From: Desulfonatronospira sp.
Lineage (GTDB): Bacteria; Desulfobacterota; Desulfovibrionia; Desulfovibrionales; Desulfonatronovibrionaceae
Direction: 5' to 3'
NCBI GenBank assembly: GCA_003563255.1
Contig: PWSL01000486.1
Coordinates: 1 to 9,860, forward strand
DNA length: 9,860 nt
Under the pieces are notes generated by a model that saw only the letters and a list, made by a program, of their open reading frames with translations, searched no databases and was not told the origin of the DNA. This document shows positions 1 to 7,063 of the stretch, in pieces. The position numbers and the translations under genes are program-made. Numbering within the stretch: the first letter of the stretch is position 1; each line of letters starts with the position of its first letter.

Positions 1-47
1 GGGGTCTTATTCCCGCAAGGAAAAAACATGCTTCTTCAATCTCTTTT

Positions 48-75
48 ATCTGTGTCAATCTGTGTGATCTGTGGG
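48..75 (+). repeat. Triplicated 7-mer intergenic repeat, copy A
   Basis: ATCTGTG occurs three times, starting at 48, 58 and 67, so the units are 10 and 9 nt apart. The block ends in GGG at 73-75 and is followed by CTAAAAACTCTT. A related block lies on the other strand at 9726-9699; 21 of 28 positions agree, and the similarity continues into the following bases with one gap. It lies upstream of mqnB and is unlikely to be coding. Similar 'TCTGTG' blocks are, to my recollection, common in intergenic DNA of Desulfobacterota, but I could not search for this. Confidence 0.65.
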
Positions 76-101
76 CTAAAAACTCTTATCTTATCTGGGT
101 T

Positions 102-116
102 GCGGGCATAGCCCGC
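102..116. repeat. Short GC-rich hairpin upstream of mqnB
   Basis: GCGGGC at 102-107 and GCCCGC at 111-116 form a perfect 6-bp stem with an ATA loop. No T-run follows on either strand, so it is not a canonical intrinsic terminator. Small GC-stem hairpins with 3-nt loops also occur at 9741-9757 and 9843-9857, so it is probably part of the local dispersed-repeat population rather than an mqnB control element. Confidence 0.55.
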
Positions 117-176
117 GTTAGGAAAGTCACAAACAGATACCAGCAGTGCAATAATACTTATTTGGGTGCCAAACAT

Positions 177-887
177 ATGATTCTGCTTACAGCAGCCACC
201 TCCAGAGAGCTCAAACATTTTTGCAGTACCCTGTCCGGTTATGATTTTCAGGACGGCACAGGTTGTTGTAGCTGGGCTGGGGGTGAACGGGTGCACCTTC
301 TCGCCTGCGGCGTAGGGCCCTTGAATGCCGCCCTGGGGCTGCAGGGTTTTCTGGTGACCAATCCCGGCATTGATCTGGTGATAAACCTGGGTATAGCCGG
401 CAGCTATGACCTGAAACTGATGCCTGTGGGTGCGGTTTGTGTTGCCACGGCAGAAATCTGGCCTGAATACGGCGTTCGGACCGGTGCCACAGCAGCAGAT
501 CCCCAACTGCTTGGTTTTCCCCTGAGCAAGCTGGGCACAGAAGCAGTCTGGAACAGGATTGAGCTTGATCCCGGAGCCATATTCAAATATGATGGTATCT
601 TTTGTGAAAGCCTCCCACCCAACTGGGTCAAGGCGGTCTCCCTGACAGTGGCGGGAGTCAGCGGCACCCCTGAACTGGCCCGGGACCTGGCCCGGACCTA
701 TAATGCCGGCATGGAGAATATGGAGGGTTTCTCCCTGGCCTATGTCTGCAGGATGCAGGGTATACCTTTCTTTGAAGTCAGAAGTATCTCCAACCCGGCC
801 GGCTCCAGGGATAGCCGGGACTGGAATTTCAAAGCCGCTTTCAGGTCCCTGGCCAAGGTACCTTCACAACTGTTAAAGCGGGGATAA
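177..887 (+). CDS. mqnB: Futalosine hydrolase (MqnB)
   Basis: This is a 236-residue enzyme of the purine nucleoside phosphorylase/MTA-SAH nucleosidase superfamily. MqnB cleaves futalosine to dehypoxanthine futalosine and a free purine base, a cytosolic step of the futalosine menaquinone pathway. The N-terminus MILLTAATSREL matches the usual MqnB beta strand. NLGIAGSYD (70-78) and the GMENMEGFSLAYV segment (178-190), with E180 and E183 in the conserved E-x-MEG base-binding position, support the family; SISNPAG (203-209) is the C-terminal motif. ATG at 177 is preferred over an in-frame TTG at 162 because the family begins at this strand; neither start has a clear Shine-Dalgarno. The next gene is mqnD, 6 nt downstream, which makes MqnB more likely than an MTA/SAH nucleosidase. 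Whether it acts on futalosine or aminodeoxyfutalosine cannot be told from the sequence. Confidence 0.9.
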   Translation: MILLTAATSRELKHFCSTLSGYDFQDGTGCCSWAGGERVHLLACGVGPLNAALGLQGFLVTNPGIDLVINLGIAGSYDLKLMPVGAVCVATAEIWPEYGVRTGATAADPQLLGFPLSKLGTEAVWNRIELDPGAIFKYDGIFCESLPPNWVKAVSLTVAGVSGTPELARDLARTYNAGMENMEGFSLAYVCRMQGIPFFEVRSISNPAGSRDSRDWNFKAAFRSLAKVPSQLLKRG

Positions 888-893
888 TTCCGC

Positions 894-1691
894 GTGTCCG
901 TTTCAAAATCTTTCACTGTGGCCATATCCCCCTGCCCCAACGACATTTTTATATTCGGGGCCTGGATCCTGGGACTGATACCGGACCTGCAGGGGTACAG
1001 AAGCAGATTTCACTTTAGGGACGTGGACATTTTGAACCAGTGGGCCGGGGGAAAGTCCTGCTGCCTTGTCAAGGTATCCGCCGGCCTGGCCCTGGACCTG
1101 CAGGAAGACTACTTTATACTGTCCAGCGGGGCTGCCTTCGGCCTGGCCCACGGACCCAAACTGGTGACCCGCAAAGGCCTTGAGAGTCGGCCGGAGATCA
1201 TTGCCGTTCCAGGATTGCAGACCACTGCCTGCACCCTGCTGAAAGCCGCCCTTGATTACGCTTTTGAGGCCCTGCCCATGCCCTTCGACCAGATTGTAAA
1301 CTGCGTCAAACAAGGCCGGGCCGATGCAGGACTCTTGATCCACGAAACAGCCCTGATATACCGGCAATACCACCTGGAGCTGCTTCTGGACCTGGGCTCA
1401 TGGTGGTCTGAGCAGGCAGGGGACCTGCCCCTGCCCCTGGGCTGCATCATTATGCGCAAAGACCTGGGCCTGGACCTCATGGCCCGTGCAGAGGAGCAGA
1501 TCCGCTGCAGCCTGGACACTGCCCGGGCGAAACAATCTGAGATCATGCCCCTGATCTCACATCTGGCCCAGGAAATGGATACTCATGTAATCAACAGACA
1601 CATCCAGGCCTACGTAAACCAGTACAGCCGGGACATGGGCCGATCCGGCAACGAGGCCCTGCAAAAGCTGCAGCAACTGAAAACGGCCTGA
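894..1691 (+). CDS. mqnD: 1,4-dihydroxy-6-naphthoate synthase (MqnD)
   Basis: This 265-residue protein has the periplasmic-binding-protein-like fold of the MqnA/MqnD family. MqnD converts cyclic dehypoxanthine futalosine to 1,4-dihydroxy-6-naphthoate, the naphthoquinone precursor. Visible family marks are ISPCPND at 11-17, the SSGAAFG loop at 77-83, GLQTTA at 107-112, IHE at 149-151 (the region of the conserved active-site His) and LPLPLG at 178-183. The length is normal for MqnD. The start is GTG at 894, preceded by a GGGGA-like Shine-Dalgarno at 880-884 that overlaps the end of mqnB, so the two are probably translationally coupled. There is no signal peptide, consistent with a cytosolic enzyme. 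The other futalosine genes (mqnA, mqnC, mqnE) are not in the window. MqnA is the main alternative, but the LPLPLG segment and the mqnB linkage favour MqnD. Confidence 0.92.
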   Translation: MSVSKSFTVAISPCPNDIFIFGAWILGLIPDLQGYRSRFHFRDVDILNQWAGGKSCCLVKVSAGLALDLQEDYFILSSGAAFGLAHGPKLVTRKGLESRPEIIAVPGLQTTACTLLKAALDYAFEALPMPFDQIVNCVKQGRADAGLLIHETALIYRQYHLELLLDLGSWWSEQAGDLPLPLGCIIMRKDLGLDLMARAEEQIRCSLDTARAKQSEIMPLISHLAQEMDTHVINRHIQAYVNQYSRDMGRSGNEALQKLQQLKTA

Positions 1692-1702
1692 AAATCATAC
1701 AC

Positions 1703-1720
1703 GTCAGACAAGTCCGACAA
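1703..1720 (+). repeat. Tandem 9-mer in the mqnD-prenyl synthase gap
   Basis: GTCAGACAA at 1703-1711 is followed directly by GTCCGACAA at 1712-1720, two 9-nt units differing at one base. They lie in the 57-nt gap between mqnD and the polyprenyl synthase. No hairpin or promoter is evident. The gap is otherwise A/C-rich. Confidence 0.5.
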
Positions 1721-1748
1721 AACCCCTAAACCAAACACACTCAAATCA

Positions 1749-2717
1749 ATGACCAAACTCAGTGATTTTTTCAGCCGGGAACTGCCGCGCGTGAATGTGA
1801 CTATTGAACAGGAGTTAGCCCACCTCAACCCCCTGGTAAAAGAGGTTGGCCGGCATATTCTGCTTTCCGGAGGCAAAAGGCTCCGTCCCATGCTGACCAT
1901 CCTCACCGCCAGGTGCCTGGGCCATCATGGTGAAGACATATATCCCCTGGCATGTTCTCTGGAATTTTTACATTCAGCAACTCTGATCCACGACGACATC
2001 CTGGACAACGCCGACACCCGCAGGGGCCGCAAGGCCTGCCACCTGATATTCGGGCTGCACCGTACAGTACTGGCTGGGGACGCCCTGCTGGCTCTGGCCA
2101 ACCTTATAGTGGCCAGGTACGACATCCCGGCCATGAATTACTGCGTGGCTCAGGCCATTATGCGCACCGCCACCGGAGAAGTGGAGGAAATCGCCCAGAT
2201 CCGCAGCCCCAGGCCGGACAGGGCCGCCTACCTGGAAATCATCAGGGGAAAAACAGCAGACCTTATCCGGGCCGCGTGCAGCTGCGGGGCTATCCTTGCC
2301 GGGGCCGATGAGGACCTGATTGAGCATGCGGACAGCTTCGGGCTCAACGTGGGCATGGCTTTTCAACTGGTGGACGACGCCCTGGATTATGCAGCCGACC
2401 ATGAACTTCTGGGTAAGCCTTTGGGGGGGGACCTGCGGGAAGGCAAAATCACCCTGCCCCTGATACTCTACCTGCAAACACTTCAGGAGTACCAACAGCG
2501 GACCTTACTGCACAAAATGGCCCATGACGAACTTTCTGAAAGTGAAATGAAGCGTATAGTTGACAGTATCCAGGAAATGGGCCTGGATAAAAAGGTCCGG
2601 GAGGAAGCTGGAGAATACCTGCAGCTTGCCCGGCAGTCCCTGAAGCACTTTCCCGGCACTCCGCAGAAGTCTCTTCTGCTGGAAATTATTGAGGTTGTCA
2701 GAAGCAGGAAGTTTTAA
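1749..2717 (+). CDS. Long-chain trans-polyprenyl diphosphate synthase
   Basis: This 322-residue protein is a full-length member of the IspA/IspB/HepT all-helical prenyltransferase family. It condenses isopentenyl diphosphate onto an allylic diphosphate to build the isoprenoid tail, here presumably for menaquinone. Motifs in order are GGKRLRP (41-47), the first Asp-rich motif DDILD (82-86) followed by NADTRRG, RGKT (166-169), and the second Asp-rich motif DDALD (209-213) followed by GKPLGGDLREGK. The fifth residue before the first Asp motif is a small Ala (A77) rather than an aromatic, which by the known chain-length rule permits a long product. Exact length (C35 to C50) cannot be deduced, so no symbol is assigned. 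The ATG at 1749 lacks a recognisable Shine-Dalgarno, but no other Met precedes the conserved core. Position directly after mqnBD supports a menaquinone role. Confidence 0.9.
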   Translation: MTKLSDFFSRELPRVNVTIEQELAHLNPLVKEVGRHILLSGGKRLRPMLTILTARCLGHHGEDIYPLACSLEFLHSATLIHDDILDNADTRRGRKACHLIFGLHRTVLAGDALLALANLIVARYDIPAMNYCVAQAIMRTATGEVEEIAQIRSPRPDRAAYLEIIRGKTADLIRAACSCGAILAGADEDLIEHADSFGLNVGMAFQLVDDALDYAADHELLGKPLGGDLREGKITLPLILYLQTLQEYQQRTLLHKMAHDELSESEMKRIVDSIQEMGLDKKVREEAGEYLQLARQSLKHFPGTPQKSLLLEIIEVVRSRKF

Positions 2718-2720
2718 GAC

Positions 2721-2726
2721 AAGGAG
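2721..2726 (+). promoter_or_regulatory. Ribosome binding site of purSL
   Basis: AAGGAG lies 5 nt before the ATG at 2732 and only 3 nt after the stop codon of the prenyl synthase gene. It is the clearest Shine-Dalgarno in the + strand gene cluster and fixes the purSL start. Confidence 0.8.
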
Positions 2727-2731
2727 TTTAT

Positions 2732-5716
2732 ATGGTACTCAAGCTGGAACTGGCCCTGCTGGGGCATGTGCGGGAAGTCCAGGGCGAAGGGGTCGCCTGC
2801 AGGATCAACCAGCACCTGGGCATCAGCGTAGACAGCGTACGCATAATCACCTGCTACACAATGTCCGGCATACAGGAATCCCAGAAGCAGGAGATTCTGG
2901 ACAGGCACATCCTCTCGGACCCAGTGCTGCATAAACCGTCATTTGCACCTCTTGGAGCTGATTTCGACTGGATCATAGAGGTGGGATTCAAGCCCGGAGT
3001 GACCGACAACGAAGGTCGCACCGCTGCCAGAGCCCTGCAGCAGGCTTTGAGTGAACCCGGGCCGGATATCCGGGTTTACACCAGCCGCCAATACCTCATA
3101 AACGCCCACCTGGAACAAGATCAGGTCACCAGGATAGCCAGAGACCTGCTGGCCAACGACCTTATTCACCGCTATGAGATCAAGAACCGCTCACAGTGGT
3201 CCAATCAGCCCGGCTTTGCCCCGGCGGAGGCAAAAGTCACCGGGATTCCAAGTGACGAAGTATCTGAGATCATTATTGAAAACTTAAGCGATGAAGACCT
3301 TATGCGGCTCAGCCGGGAAATGGTCCTGGCCCTGAGCCTGGAGGAAATGCATACCATCAGGGATTATTACCGGGATGAACAGGTCCGGTCCCTGAGGCAG
3401 AACCTGGGCCTGCCCCGGGATCCAACGGACGTGGAACTGGAATGCCTCGCCCAGACCTGGTCCGAGCACTGCAAGCACAAGATCTTCAACGCCTGCATCG
3501 ACTATCATAACGCTGAAACCGGCCGCAAAAGCACCATCAACAGCCTGTTTGACACTTACATTGCCTCCAGCACCCGGGACATCCGCAGTCAGAAAAAGGA
3601 CCAGGACTTCTGCCGCTCTGTTTTCAGGGACAACGCCGGGGTCATAGCCTTTGACCAGGACCTGGACGTGTGCATCAAGGTAGAGACCCACAACAGCCCT
3701 TCGGCCCTGGACCCTTACGGCGGGGCCCTTACCGGCATAGTCGGGGTCAACCGCGATCCCATGGGCACCGGCATGGGGGCGGATCTTCTGTGCAACACCA
3801 ATGTCTTCTGCTTTGCCTCGCCCTTTTATGACCAGCCCCTGCCCCCGCGGCTTCTGCACCCCAGGCGGGTCATGGAAGGCGTGCGCGAGGGAGTGGAGCA
3901 CGGGGGCAACAAGTCCGGCATCCCCACGGTCAACGGGGCGGTGGTCTTCGAGCCAAGATACCTGGGCAAGCCTCTGGTTTTCTGCGGCACAGTGGGCAGC
4001 ATCCCGGCCCGGGTAGGAGGCAGGCCGGGTTATCAGAAAAAGGCCTGCTGCGGGGATCACATAGTCATGACCGGCGGACGCATCGGCAAGGACGGAATCC
4101 ACGGGGCCACCTTTTCCTCCGAGGAACTGCACTCCGGCTCTCCGGCCACCGCCGTTCAGATCGGAGACCCCATAACCCAGCGCAAGATGTACGACTTTAT
4201 CATCCGGGCCAGGGATCTGGGCCTGTACAATGCCATTACCGACAACGGCGCCGGAGGGCTTTCCTCTTCAGTGGGGGAGATGGCCGAGGACACCGGGGGG
4301 TGCGATCTGGATCTGAGCCTGGCTCCACTAAAATACGACGGACTACGCCCATGGGAGATACTTCTGTCCGAGGCCCAGGAGCGCATGACCCTGGCCGTAC
4401 CCCCGGACAGGCTGCAGGAATTCATGGGCCTGGCCCGGGAAATGGACGTGGAGGCCACTGTGCTCGGCAGCTTCAATGACCGGGGCAGTTTCATGATCCG
4501 TTACGCGGACCGGGTGGTGGGCTGCCTGGATATGCATTTTCTGCATCACGGCCTCTCCAGGATGCACCTGAAGGCCGTATGGAACCGGCCCGACCTGCCC
4601 TCCCATATCTCTGCGGACCTGCATGAGTCCCAGGCCGGGGATCTTTTGCTGGACATGCTCTCCCGGCTCAATATCTGCTCCAGGGAATATATTATCCGCC
4701 AGTACGACCACGAGGTCCAGGGCGGCAGCGTCATCAAGCCTCTGGTGGGGGCAAACCGGGACGGACCCGGGGATGCGGCGGTCATCCGCCCGGTGCTTTC
4801 CAGTGACAGGGGGCTGGTTATCTCCAACGGGATCTGTCCCAGGTTCAGCGACCTGGACACCTACTGGATGATGGCCAATGCCATTGACGAGGCCGTGCGC
4901 AACAACGTGGCCGCAGGCGGGGATCTCCTGCATATGGCCGGCGTAGACAACTTCTGCTGGTGCGACCCGGTACAATCCCCCAAGACCCCGGACGGACACT
5001 ACAAGCTGGCCCAGCTGGTCCGGGCCAACCAGGCCCTGGCCCACTTCTGCCGTGGATTCGGTGTGCCCTGCATCTCGGGTAAGGATTCCATGAAAAACGA
5101 CTACCTGGATCAGGACCTGAAGATATCCATCCCCCCCACGGTGCTTTTCTCGGTGATAAGCGTTGTCCAGGATATAAACCTGTGTCTGAGCAGCGACTTC
5201 AAGGCCCCGGACCAGGATATCTATGTGCTGGGACTTACCCGTGACGAACTTGGAGGAAGTGAGCTGAGCTGCCATCTGGACCTCCAGGGAGGCCAGGTCC
5301 CCCAGGTGGACATGCTGGCCAACCGCTGGCGCTACCATGCCTTTCACCAGGCTGTAGCAGAGGGCCTGGTAAGCGCCTGCCACGACCTTTCAGACGGCGG
5401 CCTGGGGGTAGCCCTGGCGGAAATGGCCATAGGCGGGCGTATCGGGGCCTGCGTGGATATCTCCCTGGTGCTGGCCAGGCCCAGGGATCTGCCCTGGTGG
5501 CAAATCCTGTACAGCGAATCCACAGGGCGCTTTATTTTCACTGCGCCCAGCCGCAACAGGCAGAAACTGCAGGATCTTTTTCAGAATCAGTTTCTGGCCC
5601 GTATAGGGCGCACCACCAGCGGATCTGAACTGGAAATAAACGTGCAGGACAAGACCCTCTGCAGGCTGGACGTAAGCCGCATGGCCAGGGTCTGGCAGAA
5701 GACCCTGGACTGGTAG
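2732..5716 (+). CDS. purL: FGAM synthase, PurS-like module fused to PurL
   Basis: This 994-residue phosphoribosylformylglycinamidine synthase carries out the ATP-dependent amidation of FGAR to FGAM, the fourth step of purine synthesis. Residues 1-150 hold two PurS-like halves (about 1-66 and 80-150); the second shows VGFKPGVTDNEGRTA and ends LLANDLIHRYEI, a very PurS-like pattern. A linker follows, then the catalytic PurL part: SEHCKHK (244-250, catalytic His region H246), ETHNSP (318-323), the GGRIGKDGIHGATF loop (448-461), NGAGGLSSS (505-513), GKDSMKND (783-790) and HDLSDGGLGVALAEM (884-898). The protein ends after the second ATP-grasp-like half and has no class I glutaminase domain, unlike the ~1290-residue large PurL. 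A separate PurQ elsewhere is therefore expected to supply ammonia. It is longer than the ~740-residue small PurL, so it is an intermediate architecture. Strong Shine-Dalgarno at 2721-2726; last gene of the + strand cluster. Confidence 0.93.
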   Translation: MVLKLELALLGHVREVQGEGVACRINQHLGISVDSVRIITCYTMSGIQESQKQEILDRHILSDPVLHKPSFAPLGADFDWIIEVGFKPGVTDNEGRTAARALQQALSEPGPDIRVYTSRQYLINAHLEQDQVTRIARDLLANDLIHRYEIKNRSQWSNQPGFAPAEAKVTGIPSDEVSEIIIENLSDEDLMRLSREMVLALSLEEMHTIRDYYRDEQVRSLRQNLGLPRDPTDVELECLAQTWSEHCKHKIFNACIDYHNAETGRKSTINSLFDTYIASSTRDIRSQKKDQDFCRSVFRDNAGVIAFDQDLDVCIKVETHNSPSALDPYGGALTGIVGVNRDPMGTGMGADLLCNTNVFCFASPFYDQPLPPRLLHPRRVMEGVREGVEHGGNKSGIPTVNGAVVFEPRYLGKPLVFCGTVGSIPARVGGRPGYQKKACCGDHIVMTGGRIGKDGIHGATFSSEELHSGSPATAVQIGDPITQRKMYDFIIRARDLGLYNAITDNGAGGLSSSVGEMAEDTGGCDLDLSLAPLKYDGLRPWEILLSEAQERMTLAVPPDRLQEFMGLAREMDVEATVLGSFNDRGSFMIRYADRVVGCLDMHFLHHGLSRMHLKAVWNRPDLPSHISADLHESQAGDLLLDMLSRLNICSREYIIRQYDHEVQGGSVIKPLVGANRDGPGDAAVIRPVLSSDRGLVISNGICPRFSDLDTYWMMANAIDEAVRNNVAAGGDLLHMAGVDNFCWCDPVQSPKTPDGHYKLAQLVRANQALAHFCRGFGVPCISGKDSMKNDYLDQDLKISIPPTVLFSVISVVQDINLCLSSDFKAPDQDIYVLGLTRDELGGSELSCHLDLQGGQVPQVDMLANRWRYHAFHQAVAEGLVSACHDLSDGGLGVALAEMAIGGRIGACVDISLVLARPRDLPWWQILYSESTGRFIFTAPSRNRQKLQDLFQNQFLARIGRTTSGSELEINVQDKTLCRLDVSRMARVWQKTLDW

Positions 5717-5729
5717 CCCGGAAATATTT

Positions 5730-6746
5730 TCAAAACGGCTGCCGGCTGACCGCCTGACTTTCAAGAAGCCTGGTTTTAACCTCCAGGCCGGCCAGGGACT
5801 CCAGCTCTTCGCTTTTGTTCATGGCCCCGGCAATGTCGCCGGCCAGACAGGTCAGCCCGTGCCCGTCCATGAATATGCTGTCATATTCCCTGGCCTTCTC
5901 CCCTACAGCCCTGGCCAGGTCTCTGCTGCCGGGCTCCATTGCCTGTACCCGGCCAAGACCGCCCAGGGCCGCCCTGGCCTCGAACAGGTCCTGTTTTTTG
6001 AAAAGAACACCCTCTCCCGCCCGGCTGAGAGCCAGAAGGCTCACCGGATGGGTATGGGCCACTGCCCGGGCCTTTTCCTGGCGCAGATATATCTCCAGGT
6101 GCATGCCGCTTTCAATGGACGCAGGCTCCCCTGCAAGGGTCCTGCCGCTTTCAAGCTCCATCACGCTTAGATCACCGGTCCCCAGGGCAGACTTGGAGCA
6201 TCCCGAGCGGGTAATAAGCACAAGACCCCGGTCCCGCAGGCTAAGGTTGCCGTTGCATCCGCTGAAAAGCCCGCGCTCCCAGCCGCGCCGGCCTGCAAGC
6301 ACCAGGGCCTGGATCTCTTCCGGAGAAAAATATTTTTGCACGCCGCTTTCTGAGAATCTCTCTTTCAGAACCGGCTTTATGTCCACTATAGGGGTTTTAT
6401 CCACCACTTCCAGGGGATGCACCACCAGGCGGCAGTCCTGAATCTGCAGGAGCTTCACCTGGTGCAGGCCTATGGGGTTTGGACGATGCGGGGACCTGGT
6501 GCAGAACACCCCGTGCAGGGGTTTGGCCGGGTCATTTCTGGGGCGCACCCGGTAGAGGTCTCTTCGCGCCTGATGCAACCAGGTAAGCACAATGATTTCC
6601 TGCCCTGGGCCCAGGCGGTGCAGACCCACGGCATATTCTGGCTCAAGTTCAATGGTGCATGGAGGAATATCCGCGTGCCCCTGTCTTGGGCAGTCAGCCG
6701 GGTCCAGGTATGAGGATCTGGCCAGACCTATGGTCTTGATGTTCAT
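5730..6746 (-). CDS. TrmO/TsaA-like methyltransferase fused to class II aldolase
   Basis: This 338-residue protein is an apparent two-domain fusion. Residues 1 to about 128 match the TsaA/TrmO family, which uses S-adenosylmethionine to N6-methylate the t6A37 base of certain tRNAs; the signature TRSPHRPNPIGL is at 83-94 and DKTPIVDIKP at 116-125. Residues from about 139 to 330 form a class II aldolase/adducin domain: CNGNLS (164-169), TRSG (179-182), the acidic residue E212 in SIESGMH, zinc ligands H231 and H233 in AHTHP, and the third His H296 in DGHGL. All metal ligands expected from L-fuculose-phosphate aldolase are present, so the domain looks catalytically competent. ATG at 6746 is chosen over a TTG at 6794 because it starts at the family's first strand (MNIKTIGLAR) and has AAAGG 8 nt upstream. 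The gene converges on purSL with 13 nt between stop codons and no terminator. Substrate of the aldolase is unknown. Confidence 0.85.
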   Translation of the reverse strand: MNIKTIGLARSSYLDPADCPRQGHADIPPCTIELEPEYAVGLHRLGPGQEIIVLTWLHQARRDLYRVRPRNDPAKPLHGVFCTRSPHRPNPIGLHQVKLLQIQDCRLVVHPLEVVDKTPIVDIKPVLKERFSESGVQKYFSPEEIQALVLAGRRGWERGLFSGCNGNLSLRDRGLVLITRSGCSKSALGTGDLSVMELESGRTLAGEPASIESGMHLEIYLRQEKARAVAHTHPVSLLALSRAGEGVLFKKQDLFEARAALGGLGRVQAMEPGSRDLARAVGEKAREYDSIFMDGHGLTCLAGDIAGAMNKSEELESLAGLEVKTRLLESQAVSRQPF

Positions 6747-6877
6747 GATTGAAACCTTTGTTTTGGTCTTGCCTATCAGGAAAACTGGTGGCAATATTCA
6801 GTCTGCAGCCTGAATGCTTTAATATAAGATATCTGGTAACCATTCAGAGGGGCCTCGGTGGTGATTACTGGCACCAG

Positions 6878-6894
6878 GCCAGGGGACTGTCCCT
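6878..6894 (+). repeat. GGGGACTGTCCC palindrome, copy 1
   Basis: The core GGGGACTGTCCC (6882-6893) is a near-perfect palindrome around a single central base. It is preceded by GGCCA, which is shared with copy 2 on the opposite strand. Confidence 0.6.
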
Positions 6895-6967
6895 TGCTAT
6901 GTACTGTCTGTGCAGGTTCACAGAATTTCGCGTTGGTAGTTTTTTATTGGTGCAGGAATAGTGTCGC

Positions 6968-6985
6968 GGGGACTGTCCCCTGGCC
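6968..6985 (-). repeat. GGGGACTGTCCCC palindrome, copy 2 (inverted)
   Basis: On the + strand GGGGACTGTCCCC occupies 6968-6980, followed by TGGCC. Read on the - strand it repeats the GGCCAGGGGAC arrangement of copy 1. The two form an inverted pair about 75 nt apart, an arrangement typical of REP doublets. Confidence 0.6.
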
Positions 6986-6995
6986 GGTACTGAAT

Positions 6996-7014
6996 GGTTA
7001 CTCTTCAAGTAACC
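6996..7014. repeat. Hairpin before the HDOD gene
   Basis: GGTTACT at 6996-7002 and AGTAACC at 7008-7014 make a perfect 7-bp stem with a 5-nt loop. It overlaps the right end of the inverted repeat element and lies 50 nt upstream of the HDOD start codon, so it would fall in the 5' leader if transcription starts within the element. No T-run follows. Confidence 0.5.
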
Positions 7015-7063
7015 TGAGAGCAGCAATCAACCTTTTAGTTTTCATCAGGAACGGTACCTAATC

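Larger units (their letters stand above)
6836..7001. mobile_element. Possible MITE/REP-like element with 12-bp inverted ends
   Basis: GTAACCATTCAG at 6836-6847 is matched exactly in inverted orientation by CTGAATGGTTAC at 6990-7001. Inside, the sequence GGCCAGGGGACTGTCCC at 6878-6894 is repeated in inverted orientation at 6969-6985, with the central base changed. The element contains no gene of its own. No target-site duplication was seen immediately outside the ends. The inner arms are not equally spaced from the ends (30 nt left, 4 nt right), so it may be two REP-like units in opposite orientation rather than one transposed unit. Confidence 0.5.

Noticed and set aside
36..506. - strand frame of 156 codons over the start of mqnB
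   Set aside because: It overlaps the well-supported MqnB coding sequence and a repeat, and shows no domain.
3284..4132. 282-codon frame on the - strand inside purSL
   Set aside because: Shadow of the PurL catalytic domain, low-complexity Ala/Gly/Val content, no start signal.
4343..5383. 346-codon frame on the - strand inside purSL
   Set aside because: The + strand frame has all PurL motifs through this region; the antisense frame has no recognisable domain and is a product of GC-rich codon bias.
5714..5732. Terminator between the convergent purSL and TrmO-aldolase genes
   Set aside because: Only 13 nt separate the stop codons and no stem followed by a T-run is present.
5815..6441. + strand frame of 208 codons opposite the TrmO-aldolase gene
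   Set aside because: Ser/Arg/Pro-rich antisense translation of the aldolase domain with no family motif.
6796..6815. ATTCAG/CTGAAT inverted repeat upstream of the TrmO-aldolase gene as an operator
   Set aside because: Arms of 6 bp around 8 nt can arise by chance in this repeat-rich spacer; no regulator gene is nearby.
6871..6890. Sigma-54 promoter suggested by TGGCAC
   Set aside because: The -12 element (TTGC) is missing at the required distance.
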